Positions 6,581-14,531 of a DNA stretch of 16,896 bases are shown in pieces. The notes beneath the pieces were generated by a model. The model ran no database searches, was not told where the DNA came from, and worked only from the letters and a program-made list of their open reading frames with translations. Source of the DNA: CAVAWX01 sp963592385 (GTDB lineage: Bacteria; Actinomycetota; Coriobacteriia; Coriobacteriales; QAMH01); contig CAVAWX010000034.1 of NCBI GenBank assembly GCA_963592385.1, positions 1-16,896 of the forward strand. The letters run 5' to 3'. Numbering within the stretch: position 1 is the first letter of the stretch; every line of letters starts with the position of its first letter. Both the position numbers and the translations under genes were made by a program.

Positions 6581-7489
6581 CTATTTCACCGCGACGATGA
6601 CGACCGAGCCGGTCTTCGCGCCCACATCGCGGGCCGCAAGGCGCGAGAACGCCTCCATGCGCCCCTTTCGCCGCGCCTTTTCCTCCAGCACCTCCATGGT
6701 GTAGAGCGTCTTGGGCTCCAGCTCGGCCGAGGCAAAGCCCGCGTCCTTCAACATGCGCAGGTAGGCGCCCGCCTGCGGGATGCCCGCCGTGCAGCCGGTG
6801 AGAGCCGCCATGTCGTTTTCGGTGCCGGCCGGCAGCTCCGAAAAGCACACGATGTCGCTTGCGACGAGGCGCCCGCCGGGCCGCAGCACGCGTGCCGCCT
6901 CGGAGAAAACCGCCTCCTTGTCGGCGGCGAAGTTGATGACGCAGTTGGAGAGCACCACGTCGAGGCTGGCGTCGGGCAAGGGGATCGCCTCGATCGTGCC
7001 TTCCAGAAACTCGATGTTGCCCGCGCCGGCCGTCCGCGCGTTGTCCGCGGCCAGCTCCAGCATCTCCGGCGTCATGTCCAGGCCGAAGACCTGCCCCGCC
7101 GCGCCGACCATGCGCGAGGCGATGATGGCGTCCACCCCGCCGCCGCACCCGAGGTCGATCACGCGCTCGCCCGGCTGCAGGTTCGCCCGGCTCACGGGGT
7201 CGGCGCAGCCGCGCGAGGCGACGAGGGCGCGCTTCGGGATGCCGTCCACGAGCGTCTCGTCGTAGATGGACAGCGCCTCGCTGCGTGCGTCGATGCCGCA
7301 GGCCGCGCGCGTCTCCGACACGATGGTGAAGCCCTCGGGCGTCTCCTCGGCCTCGGCGACCATGCGGGCGACCTCGGCGTAATGCGCGCGCACGCGGGCC
7401 TGGGCATCACCTGCCGCATCGGTGTCGGCGGCAGCATCGGCGGCGACAGCATCAACGGCAGGCCGTGCGGCGGCCTCCCCCTTCACCAT
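6581..7489 (-). CDS. arsM: ArsM-like SAM-dependent methyltransferase
   Basis: The family methylates trivalent arsenic using S-adenosylmethionine. In this 302-aa protein the SAM motif VIDLGCGGGVDA (110-121), FGLDMTPEMLELA (135-147), the family stretch LSNCVINFAADKEAVFSEA (180-198) and VLRPGGRLVASDI (201-213) are clear. Cys95 (SRGCADP), Cys183 (SNCVIN) and Cys233 (TGCTAG) align with the three arsenic-binding cysteines of known ArsM proteins. The usual GCGNP is changed to GCADP, so another substrate (selenium, sulfur or an organic thiol) cannot be excluded. The start chosen is ATG 7489 after AAAAGGAGG; ATG 7531, with a weaker SD, would add 14 residues. Residues 8-32 are Ala/Asp-rich and non-conserved. 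It lies directly after the cysteine desulfurase fusion, probably in the same transcript. Confidence 0.82.
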   Translation of the reverse strand: MVKGEAAARPAVDAVAADAAADTDAAGDAQARVRAHYAEVARMVAEAEETPEGFTIVSETRAACGIDARSEALSIYDETLVDGIPKRALVASRGCADPVSRANLQPGERVIDLGCGGGVDAIIASRMVGAAGQVFGLDMTPEMLELAADNARTAGAGNIEFLEGTIEAIPLPDASLDVVLSNCVINFAADKEAVFSEAARVLRPGGRLVASDIVCFSELPAGTENDMAALTGCTAGIPQAGAYLRMLKDAGFASAELEPKTLYTMEVLEEKARRKGRMEAFSRLAARDVGAKTGSVVIVAVK

Positions 7490-7545
7490 GCCCGGCACCC
7501 CCTCCTTTTCCCGCGCGTCCGGCTCCTGCATCTCGCCGCCCCCTT

Positions 7546-9870
7546 TCACCGCTGCGCGCCTTTCTCCGCGTCCCAGCAGCCCCAGTAGACCTCGCGGCAC
7601 GCGCGCACCGCCGCAAGCAGCGCCAGCACGTCGTCTTTGGTGGTGTAGACGCCCATGCTCGCGCGGCCCGTGCCGATCATCCCCATGGACGCGTGCAGGG
7701 GCAGCGCGCAATGCCCGCCGCTGCGAATGGCCACGCCGCACGCGCCGAGGAACTTCGCCAGGCTGGCGGGCGGCACGCCGTAGAGGGTGAAGGAGACGAG
7801 CCCCGTCTGGCCGTCCGCCACGCCGTGGTCGCCCCACACCGTCACGCCGTCGATGCGCGCAAGGCCGCTGACGAGCAGGCGCGTGAGGGCGCGGGAATGG
7901 CGGGCGATGCGCTCCATCCCCAGCGTGTCGAGGTAGCCGACGGCCGCCGCGAAGCCGATGGCCTGGCTGACGGGCGGCGTGCCCAGCTCGTACTGGATGC
8001 CCTTGCGGCGCAGGTACCACGAGTCGCACGACACGTGGCTGACCGCGCCGCCGCCGCTGCCCAGGGGGTCCATCTCGGCAAACGCGGCCTCCGAGATCCA
8101 CAGGGCGCCCAGCCCCATGGGCCCGTAGGCCTTGTGCGCGGACAGGGCGAGGAAGTCCGCCCCCAGCTCGGAGACGTCGATTTTCAGGTGCGCGAAGGAC
8201 TGGGCGGCGTCCACGAGCACGCGCGCGCCCGCCTCGCGGGCCTCGGCGGCCAGCTCGGCCACGGGGTTTTCCATGCCGAAGACGTTGCCGATCTGGGCGA
8301 TGCAGGCAAGCTTCGGGCGCTGCGAGAGCGCGTCGCGCCAGGCCTCGCGGTCGATGCGGCCGTCGCCGTCCACGGGCACGTAGACCATGCGCGCCCCTTT
8401 GCGTTTCGCGAGCATGAGGAAGGGCAGCATGTTGGAGTGGTGCTCGGCGATGGTGGTGACGATCGAGTCTCCCTCGTGGACGTTCCACTCGCCCCAGGCG
8501 CTGGCCACGAGGTTGCAGGCGCCCGTCGTGTTGGCCGTGTAGACGACGCTGCGGCGCTCGGCGCCGATGAAATGCTCCAGCGTCGCGCGCGCGTCGTTGA
8601 AGGCGAAGGTGGACTTCGTGGACAGCTCGTAGCCGCCCCGGTAGACGTTGGCGTTGGCGTGGCGGTCGAAGGCGGCCTGCGCGTCGAGGGCCGCGCCCAG
8701 GCGCTGCGCGGTGGCCGCCGTGTCGAGATAGCTCAGGCGGCCCGCGTGGACGGCATCGTTGAGCAGCGGGAAGTCGAGGCGGTTGCGCTTGCCGAAGGCG
8801 TCGGCGAAGGCGAGCTCGTCTGCCTCGGCGGGCGTGCAGGAGGCCAGATAGGCCGCCTCGTCTTCAAGCGCCTGCTCGGCGCAAGCTTCGAGCAGGGCGT
8901 CTGCCGGTTTCAGGGGCGCGACGCGTGCCGGGCCGATGAGGGGCGCGGGCGCGTTGGGGTCCGAGAGCGGCTCGTCGGGCGCGTCGCGGTGCGTGCGGGC
9001 AAGGCCCACCGCCTGCAGGCCGGCCAGGCCCACCTCGCCCGTGAAGGCGGTGACGGACTCGGCGACGACGTCGTTTGCCGCAAGCATCTCCTCGCCGAAG
9101 ACGTGGTCGGCAAAGGCGATGCGGGGCACGGGGCGCATGCCGCGCGCGTTGGGGCGCGCCAGCGCGGACGCGGACAGCCCCTCGAGGAAGGCGCGCTCGA
9201 AGACGAAGGGGGTGCGGCGCAGCCACACGACCCAGCTGCACATGGCGTCGAGCTCGGGACGGCTCTTCGCGTCGGCCACGATCTCGAAGATGTGGTCGGC
9301 GGTGACGCGCGGGGTGTCGGCGCGGGTGACGACGACGCGCTCTGCGCCCGCGTCGGCAAGAAGGCAGGCGCGCGCCGCGTCGAGCACGCCGAAGCCGAGG
9401 TCGCAGATATCGAAGAAGGCGGCGTCGCGGGCGGCGACGAGGGCGGCGTCTTCATCGTAAGAGACGATGCGCACGGTGGGAACGGCGGTGCCGGGGGCGC
9501 TGCCGCAGGCATCGGCATCGGGGCGCGCCTGCGCGTGCTTCTCGGTGAACGCGGAGACCACCTGCGCTATTTCACCCTCGATGGACGGGTGCGCCAGCAC
9601 GGCGATGGAGCGCGGGCAGACGGCGGCGGCGGCCTCGAGCGCATAGGCCAACACCGGGCGCCCGCGGTAGAGCTGCAGGGGGCGCGGGCCGGCCTCCAGG
9701 ACCTCGGGCGCCATGTCCTCGTCTTCGAAGGCGACGGCAAGCGGCGTGGTGCCCGCCTCGTGGGCCAGGATGAGGACGGCCGCCGTGCCGCAGGCCTCGG
9801 CGTATTCTGCCGCCGTGCGCGCCGGACGTGCGACCGGTCCTGCCACGGGCTGGTGTTCGCTTCTGTGCAT
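7546..9870 (-). CDS. MobA/MocA-like nucleotidyltransferase fused to SufS-type cysteine desulfurase
   Basis: This 774-aa protein has two parts. Residues about 30-285 look like a MobA/MocA nucleotidyltransferase fold: AVLILAHEAG, then GRPVLAYALEAA (70-81), VVVTRADTPRVTADHI (179-194) and LRRTPFVFERAFLEGL (217-232). However, the usual LAAGxSxRMG nucleotide loop is degenerate. Residues about 360-770 are a complete class V PLP enzyme of the SufS/CsdA group: YLDTAATAQRLG (381-392), NANVYRGGYELS (406-417), AEHHSN (475-480), VDAAQS (553-558) with Asp554, SAHKAYGP with PLP-binding Lys580, and RSGGHCALPLH with catalytic Cys721. The enzyme should release sulfur (or selenium) from cysteine. A MocA-type partner suggests molybdenum-cofactor sulfuration; the adjacent radical SAM and ArsM-like genes suggest another sulfur/selenium chemistry. 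ATG 9870 has only a modest SD. The stop is 14 bases before the alternative ArsM start. Confidence 0.85.
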   Translation of the reverse strand: MHRSEHQPVAGPVARPARTAAEYAEACGTAAVLILAHEAGTTPLAVAFEDEDMAPEVLEAGPRPLQLYRGRPVLAYALEAAAAVCPRSIAVLAHPSIEGEIAQVVSAFTEKHAQARPDADACGSAPGTAVPTVRIVSYDEDAALVAARDAAFFDICDLGFGVLDAARACLLADAGAERVVVTRADTPRVTADHIFEIVADAKSRPELDAMCSWVVWLRRTPFVFERAFLEGLSASALARPNARGMRPVPRIAFADHVFGEEMLAANDVVAESVTAFTGEVGLAGLQAVGLARTHRDAPDEPLSDPNAPAPLIGPARVAPLKPADALLEACAEQALEDEAAYLASCTPAEADELAFADAFGKRNRLDFPLLNDAVHAGRLSYLDTAATAQRLGAALDAQAAFDRHANANVYRGGYELSTKSTFAFNDARATLEHFIGAERRSVVYTANTTGACNLVASAWGEWNVHEGDSIVTTIAEHHSNMLPFLMLAKRKGARMVYVPVDGDGRIDREAWRDALSQRPKLACIAQIGNVFGMENPVAELAAEAREAGARVLVDAAQSFAHLKIDVSELGADFLALSAHKAYGPMGLGALWISEAAFAEMDPLGSGGGAVSHVSCDSWYLRRKGIQYELGTPPVSQAIGFAAAVGYLDTLGMERIARHSRALTRLLVSGLARIDGVTVWGDHGVADGQTGLVSFTLYGVPPASLAKFLGACGVAIRSGGHCALPLHASMGMIGTGRASMGVYTTKDDVLALLAAVRACREVYWGCWDAEKGAQR

Positions 9871-9950
9871 GGTGAAGATCCCTGCCTCTCTCTCGCTTGT
9901 CGCCTGCGCCTCTTTTCGACGGCGCGGACAAACTTGCTCTCTTTCAACAG

Positions 9951-9975
9951 CGCCTGAAACGCGCAGGCGTTTCAG
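9951..9975. other. Overlapping inverted repeats at the end of the radical SAM gene
   Basis: CTGAAACG (9954-9961) / CGTTTCAG (9968-9975), and alternatively CGCCTG (9951-9956) / CAGGCG (9964-9969), can form competing hairpins covering the radical SAM stop codon. There is no T-run on either strand; function unknown. The remaining bases to 9870 show no other feature. Confidence 0.35.
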
Positions 9976-11100
9976 CAGCGTGCGTGCGGTGCCGTGCCCC
10001 GCCGTGCGCATTTTTCGAACACGTCGGGCACCGGACGCGCAGGCACCGTCCAGCCGTCTTTTTCCAGGTGCGCCCTTGCCGCCGCCATCCGGCGGGCAAG
10101 CTTCTCGCCGGCCGCGCCCGCATCGAATCCGCGCTCGCGGGCGTCGCAGCCCGCGTCCACCCACGCCGCGTTGCCCGCGCCGCCCACGGCCACGTCCGGG
10201 CCGCACACGAGGCGCGCGAGCGCCCCCGCATAGCGTATCTCGGCGGTCTGCGGCGGCTCGTGCCCCGGTATCGAGCGCCCTTCTAGGGGAACCACGCCGC
10301 ACGCGCCCACGCACCAGGCGCCCGAGTCGGCCACGCCGAGCAGGCAGGTGGCCATCTCGTCGGCGGGCACCTCGTGCCACACGGGGTCGATGCCCGTCAT
10401 CAGGGCAAGGCCGGCCGCGCGGACGTGCTCCATGGTCGCGTAGCGGCGCTCCGGGGCGATGCGCGTCATCTGCCCCTCCCCCAGCCGGCGGGCATGGTAG
10501 AAGGCGCGGGCGCCGGCCTCGGCGAGGGCATGCGCCTCGCCGGCCGTGACGTCGCGGTAGTTCGCCATGATGCACAGGTCGGCCGAGACGGCCTCGCGCA
10601 CGGCGGCGACCATCTCCAGGTAGCGCTCGAAGGGCAGCGCGGCGGTGGCCATGAGCGAGACGAGCTGGGCGCCGTGCTCGTCGAAAACGCGGGCGTAGGA
10701 GACTATCTCGTCGAGGGGGACTATGGCCTCGTCGGCTCCACGCGCGCCGCCCGCACCGCCCGCGCCGCCGCAAGCCTCCCCTTCACCGTCCGCACCGTGT
10801 GCCGCGGCCGCAGCCTGCACGTTGCGTTCGGCAAACGAGCACCAGGCGCCGCACGTTTCGCTCGGCAAACGAGCACCAGGCGCAGTTCACCGGGCAGGGC
10901 AGGCGGTCCACCCCGATCTGCGCGTGGATGAAAGCCCGGCCGCCGGATGCCGCCTGCGTCATCGCGCGGGCCGTCGCGCACACGTAGGCCGCCTCGGGCG
11001 AATAGGGCGAAAAGCCCCACAAAAAGACCAGCTCGTCGAAGCTCGGGCACGCGCCCGCACGTGCCGCGTCTGCTATCTGCTCCACGCGCCTGTCGAGCAT
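9972..11100 (-). pseudogene. BioB/PylB-like radical SAM protein, frameshifted by a 34-bp duplication
   Basis: The start ATG 11100 follows AAAAGGAGG with a good spacer. The first frame gives MLDRRVEQIADAARAG, then FIHAQIGVDRLPCPVNCAWC with the radical SAM cysteines C69, C73 and C76, and SFAERNV, but ends at 10783. The rest of the protein continues in another frame down to 9972: LDEIVSYARVFDEHGAQLVS, ADLCIMANYRDVTAGEA, GARAFYHARRLGEGQM, PERRYATMEHVRAAGLALMT and GACGVVPLEGRSIPGHEPPQ. These resemble biotin-synthase/methylornithine-synthase-like radical SAM proteins. Between the two frames the DNA for CAWCSFAERNV is present twice, 34 bp apart; removing one copy restores one frame of about 364 codons. 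It is the first gene of a leftward run with the desulfurase fusion and the ArsM-like gene. Substrate unknown. It may be truly inactive, reversibly switched, or an assembly artefact. Confidence 0.75.
10817..10884. repeat. 34-bp tandem duplication in the FeS-cluster codons
   Basis: Units 10817-10850 and 10851-10884 match at 31 of the first 33 bases. The two differences (10824/10858 and 10827/10861) are third codon positions of the E-R codons (GAA CGC versus GAG CGA), so both copies still encode the same peptide, each in its own frame. Confidence 0.9.
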
Positions 11101-11152
11101 GGGGCGCCCTCCTTTTCCGCTTCTTTCGTGAAACGCCGTGCCTGAAAACCGC

Positions 11153-11158
11153 ACTATA
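11153..11158 (-). promoter_or_regulatory. Probable extended -10 (TGATATAGT) for the radical SAM-desulfurase-ArsM run
   Basis: On the minus strand TGATATAGTGCGG lies about 53 bases before the radical SAM start codon and matches the pattern of the other promoters here. There is no clear -35. Confidence 0.45.
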
Positions 11159-11282
11159 TCAGACTCGCGCCTATAGCTTCCCGCGCCGCAACGCCGCGCG
11201 GGCGCATGCCAGCTTCACCAAAAATCAGCAGCACCTTCACCCACGGCGCCGCGCATCCCCGCGCTGCACGGGGCTCACGCGC

Positions 11283-11288
11283 TACAAT
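11283..11288 (+). promoter_or_regulatory. Probable -10 (TACAAT) of the small acidic protein gene
   Basis: GCTACAATGG is nearly identical to the queF -10 context GCTACAATGC. It lies 50 bases before the start codon, the same distance as in queF. Two TTCACC hexamers follow in the leader. Confidence 0.5.
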
Positions 11289-11337
11289 GGCGGGCAGTTT
11301 CACCACATTCACCCGCCGCCGTATCCAAGGAGGATCC

Positions 11338-11733
11338 ATGAGCGTCAACTACAAGCCGTCCCTGCGCACCGAGACCATCGCCGACACCCCGGGCGAGGCG
11401 TGGTTCGTCGCCCAATGCGCGTGCGGCGCCGACGGCCAGCCGCTGTTTTCCGCCGAGCAGGTCGACCATCCGCGCCGCTGCGACACGCGCGAGCTTGCCG
11501 ACCGCGAGTTCGACGCCTGCCTGTTCGAGAGCGGCATCGACAACTTCGCGCGCAAGCACGTCATCTTGGAGGACTTCGCCTACATCGTCGCGCTGCTGCA
11601 CAAGAACCCGGACAACGGCGAGTCCGAGCAAGACCTCGACCTTTTGCGCCAGGAGGTGCGCACCATCGAGGTGCACAACTCGGGCAGCGGCAACGCCGGC
11701 GCAGACGACGGCGAGGTCACCACGAGCTTCTAG
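11338..11733 (+). CDS. Small acidic protein of unknown function
   Basis: I do not recognise this 131-aa protein. The start ATG 11338 is set by AAGGAGGA (11327-11334), with a rather tight spacer; the frame is open upstream but lacks a better site. The protein is acidic with four cysteines (27, 29, 48, 61), two of them in CAC. A central segment, FARKHVILEDFAYIVALLHK (70-89), is probably helical, and the tail is Ser/Gly/Asp-rich and likely disordered. There is no signal peptide or membrane segment, so it is probably cytoplasmic. It has its own promoter-like element and stands alone between a divergent radical SAM gene and a convergent UbiB-like gene. Codon use is like its neighbours. Confidence 0.75.
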   Translation: MSVNYKPSLRTETIADTPGEAWFVAQCACGADGQPLFSAEQVDHPRRCDTRELADREFDACLFESGIDNFARKHVILEDFAYIVALLHKNPDNGESEQDLDLLRQEVRTIEVHNSGSGNAGADDGEVTTSF

Positions 11734-11827
11734 CTCTCCGCCGCGAGTTTTTGCACGCGGGGCGCGGGAATGCGCCGCGCGCCTTCACCATGCGCCGCCG
11801 CGCCCGCCCGCCGACGCGTCCGCGCCC
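11734..11827. other. Convergent gap with two small hairpins
   Basis: CCGCG/CGCGG around a T5 stretch, and GGCGC/GCGCC around GGGAAT, could form weak hairpins between the acidic-protein gene and the convergent UbiB-like gene. Neither has a U-tract, so a terminator is not firmly supported. Confidence 0.25.
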
Positions 11828-13477
11828 TCACCGTTTGCGCACGTCGCGGAATATGCGCACGAAGACGTAGATGGCCAGCGCCAGGCCGCACGCGAAGCCC
11901 GCCGCGCCGATGAAGGGCACGCCCAGCACGTGCGGCTCCATGGACGTCGTGCACATGATGCACGAGCCGACGAACAGCGCCGCGGCGATCAGCGACAGCG
12001 AGAAGGTGTCCAGCACCGTCTTGAAGCCGGCCGCGCGATGCTCCAAGTCGAAGTCGATGCCCACTTTCACCTGGCCTTTTTGCAGCATGTCGAGGGTCTC
12101 TGCGGCTTTCGCGGGAAATGCGACGGCCGCCTCGACGCTTTCCACCCCCGAGCCCACGAAGCGCCGCGCCCGCCGCGCCACGGCCTCGGCGTCGAAGCTC
12201 TCGGCCAGGTAGTCCACGAGCACGCGCATGATGTTGAGCTGCGGCGAGATGAAGTGGATGGTGCCTTCCAGCGTGACCAGCCCGCGCCCGAGCGTGACGA
12301 GGAAGGGCGCGATCTCGTAGCCGTCGGATTGCAGCCCGCCCATCATGTCGGAGAGCAGCGCGCCGGTGTCGAAGTCGGCCAAATCCACGCTCATGTACTT
12401 GTCGATCACGGTCTCGCACGAGGCCAGAAGCTTGCCGTGGTCCACGTTGCCCGTCGGCGTCGCCACCTTCAGCATGGCGCGTTTCAGCGCGTAGGCGTCC
12501 GATTTCGCCAGCGCCTCCACCAGCTCGGAGAGCACCGCGCGCTCGCTTGCCGAGACCTGCCCCATCATCCCGAAGTCGATCCACTCGACGCCGAAGCCGG
12601 TCTCCGCGCTGCCTGCGACCAGCACGTTTCCCGCGTGGGGGTCGGCGTGGAAGAAGCCGTCTTCGAGCATCTGGCGCACGTAGTTGTCCGCGACGAGGTA
12701 GGCCAGCTGCTCGCGGGCCTCGGCGTCGAAGCCCTCGATCTGCGCGGCGTCCTCCACGCTGGGCCAGGCCGCGAAGTCCTCGACGAGCAGCCCCGGGCGG
12801 CACAGCTCCATGTAGCAGCGCGGGCAGCTGACGCCCTCGCGCCCGGCGTTGTTCTTGCCGAAGCGCTCGAGGTTTTTGGCCTCCACGGTGAAGTCGAGCT
12901 CGTCGTTGGAGGTGCGCACCAGCTCATCCACCAGGTCTTTCACCGACAGGCGCGATTGACCCGAGGCGACCTTGCCGTAGAGGTCCACCAGGCGCTCCAT
13001 GATGGCGAGGTCTTGCGTCACCTGCTCGACCACGCCCGGGCGTTGCACCTTCACGGCCACGACCTGGCCGCCGTCTGCCAGCACGGCGCGGTGCACCTGC
13101 GCGATGGAGGCCGAGCCCAGCGGCGCGTCGTCGAACTCGGAGAAGGCCTCCTCCAGGGGGCGGCCCAGCTCGGCGGCCACCTTCTCGCGCGCCACCTCGA
13201 CGGGCAGCGGCTTGCTCTTCGAGCGCAGCGCCCCGAAGGCCTCGCAGTACTCGACGGGCAGCATGTCCGGGTGCGTCGAGGCGATCTGGCCGAGCTTGAC
13301 GAAGGTGGCGCCGAGGTCTTCGAGGACGGCGACGGCCTTCTCGGGGGTCAGCCCCTCGTTCACCTTGTGCTCGTGCAGGATCTTCAGGATCTCGCGAAAG
13401 CGCGCCGAGGCGTTGCGCTTGTCCTGGGCGGACGCCTTCTTGCGCGAGCTGGCGAGCAGGTCTTGAAACGACGGCAT
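11828..13477 (-). CDS. ubiB: UbiB/AarF/ABC1-family kinase-like membrane protein
   Basis: This 549-aa protein carries the full atypical-kinase signature. KLGQIAS (61-67) is the KxGQ motif; PLGSASIAQVHRA (119-131) is the family's Ala-rich loop with QVH; AVKVQRPGV (141-149) contains Lys143. NDELDFTVEAKN (191-202), the catalytic loop FHADPHAGN (276-284) with Asp279 and Asn284, and IDFGMMG (300-306) follow. Two hydrophobic segments near the C-terminus (TFSLSLIAAALFVGS and FACGLALAIYVFV) should anchor it. The family supports ubiquinone or other isoprenoid-lipid metabolism through ATPase activity; in an anaerobe, menaquinone or lipid homeostasis is more likely. The start ATG 13477 follows GGAGGT with an 8-nt spacer; the frame stays open upstream without homology. 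It is transcribed divergently from pyrE. Confidence 0.92.
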   Translation of the reverse strand: MPSFQDLLASSRKKASAQDKRNASARFREILKILHEHKVNEGLTPEKAVAVLEDLGATFVKLGQIASTHPDMLPVEYCEAFGALRSKSKPLPVEVAREKVAAELGRPLEEAFSEFDDAPLGSASIAQVHRAVLADGGQVVAVKVQRPGVVEQVTQDLAIMERLVDLYGKVASGQSRLSVKDLVDELVRTSNDELDFTVEAKNLERFGKNNAGREGVSCPRCYMELCRPGLLVEDFAAWPSVEDAAQIEGFDAEAREQLAYLVADNYVRQMLEDGFFHADPHAGNVLVAGSAETGFGVEWIDFGMMGQVSASERAVLSELVEALAKSDAYALKRAMLKVATPTGNVDHGKLLASCETVIDKYMSVDLADFDTGALLSDMMGGLQSDGYEIAPFLVTLGRGLVTLEGTIHFISPQLNIMRVLVDYLAESFDAEAVARRARRFVGSGVESVEAAVAFPAKAAETLDMLQKGQVKVGIDFDLEHRAAGFKTVLDTFSLSLIAAALFVGSCIMCTTSMEPHVLGVPFIGAAGFACGLALAIYVFVRIFRDVRKR

Positions 13478-13623
13478 GGGACAACACCTCCGCTGTGGGG
13501 CGCCCGCGACGCGCATGCGGCGCGTGATGGAGCGTGCGCTGCGCGACACCTGCAATGCGCTGCGATGCGGCCAGGCTTGGCACGCACGATGCGGCGTGCA
13601 CGGCGCGACGCGCGGGCTTTGGC

Positions 13624-13629
13624 TATGAT
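13624..13629 (+). promoter_or_regulatory. Probable -10 (TATGAT) of pyrE
   Basis: GCTATGATGG fits the shared promoter pattern, 63 bases before the pyrE start. The rest of the 214-bp divergent gap (13478-13691) is GC-rich with several GATGCGG-like words; no clear promoter for the UbiB-like gene was seen. Confidence 0.45.
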
Positions 13630-13691
13630 GGAAGCCATTGTAGACCTCGCGACGGGCGCAAAGCCAAAATGTAGCGGAAAGGAGCGCGGAT

Positions 13692-14390
13692 ATGGAGGCA
13701 TACAAAGAGGAGTTCATCGACTTCATGGTCGAATCCGGCGTGCTGAAATTCGGGGAGTTCACGCTGAAGAGCGGGCGGACCTCGCCGTTTTTCATGAACG
13801 CGGGCGCCTACACCAGCGGCACGCAGCTGCGGCGCCTGGGCGAGTACTACGCGCGCGCCGTCCACGACGCCTTCGGACTGGACTTCGACGTGGTCTTCGG
13901 GCCGGCCTACAAGGGCATCCCGCTGTCGGTCGTCACCTGCATGGGGCTGGAGGCGCTCTACGGCAAGGAGGCGCGCTACTGCTCGAACCGCAAGGAGGCC
14001 AAAGACCACGGCGACGCGGGGATACTTCTGGGCGCGCCGCTCGAAGACGGGATGCGCGTCGTGATGGTCGAGGACGTGACCACCTCGGGCAAGTCCATCG
14101 ACGAGACCTGGCCGCTGATAAAGGCCCAGGCCGACGTCGAGGTGGTCGGCCTGATGGTGTCGCTGAACCGCCTGGAGGTGGGGCGCGAGGGCCGCGACTG
14201 CGCCATCGACGAGGTGTCGGCACGCTACGGCATGCCGTGCGCGTCGATCGTGGACATGCGCGAAGTGGTGGACTACCTGCACGGACGCGAGCTCGGCGGC
14301 CAGGTCCTCATCGACGATGGGGTGAAGGGGCGCATCGACGCCTACTACGAGCGCTACGGCGCGCACGGAAAGTGGGATAATGGCCGCTAG
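13692..14390 (+). CDS. pyrE: Orotate phosphoribosyltransferase
   Basis: The enzyme joins orotate to PRPP to give OMP, the fifth step of pyrimidine synthesis, in the cytoplasm. The 232-aa product has the PRPP-binding motif VVMVEDVTTSGKS (123-135), the substrate segment FTLKSGRTSPFFMNAG (23-38) with Lys26, the phosphate-loop region GPAYKGIPL (70-78), and the mobile catalytic-loop segment RKEAKDHG (100-107). Length and motif order are normal for the group. ATG 13692 lies seven bases after AAAGGAG. No other pyrimidine gene is nearby. The last codons overlap the first copy of a 16-bp repeat that also contains the candidate dapL -10. Confidence 0.95.
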   Translation: MEAYKEEFIDFMVESGVLKFGEFTLKSGRTSPFFMNAGAYTSGTQLRRLGEYYARAVHDAFGLDFDVVFGPAYKGIPLSVVTCMGLEALYGKEARYCSNRKEAKDHGDAGILLGAPLEDGMRVVMVEDVTTSGKSIDETWPLIKAQADVEVVGLMVSLNRLEVGREGRDCAIDEVSARYGMPCASIVDMREVVDYLHGRELGGQVLIDDGVKGRIDAYYERYGAHGKWDNGR

Positions 14391-14422
14391 GCGCGGCGCA
14401 ATCTGATGGGATAATGGCCGCT
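14373..14422 (+). repeat. 16-bp direct repeat carrying a -10-like GATAAT, second copy likely dapL promoter
   Basis: TGGGATAATGGCCGCT occurs at 14373-14388 (inside the pyrE 3' end) and 14407-14422 (just after pyrE), 34 bases apart. TGGGATAAT reads as an extended -10-like element. The second copy (GATAAT 14410-14415) would give dapL a leader of about 145 nt. Confidence 0.6.
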
Positions 14423-14517
14423 GGGCTTTTCACCGTGCGCCGAGGCGGCGAGCGCGACACGCGCCGCGGCACACACGGCACGCACCGCGGCGGCCGACGG
14501 TTTTCAGGTTCACCATC

Positions 14518-14531
14518 GCGCGAATTCGCGC
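14518..14531. promoter_or_regulatory. 14-bp perfect palindrome in the dapL leader
   Basis: GCGCGAATTCGCGC, immediately followed by ATGCATG, lies 35-49 bases before the dapL start. It could be a repressor operator or an RNA hairpin near the ribosome-binding site. The rest of the 176-bp leader is GC-rich with two TTCACC hexamers; no T-box or lysine riboswitch is recognisable. Confidence 0.4.

Noticed and set aside
5345..9957. Long plus-strand open frames opposite the ArsM/desulfurase/McrB-N genes, and a similar one at 11495-14380
   Set aside because: They are antisense shadows of high-GC genes: Arg/Ala/His-rich, with no family motifs, and fully overlapping well-supported genes.
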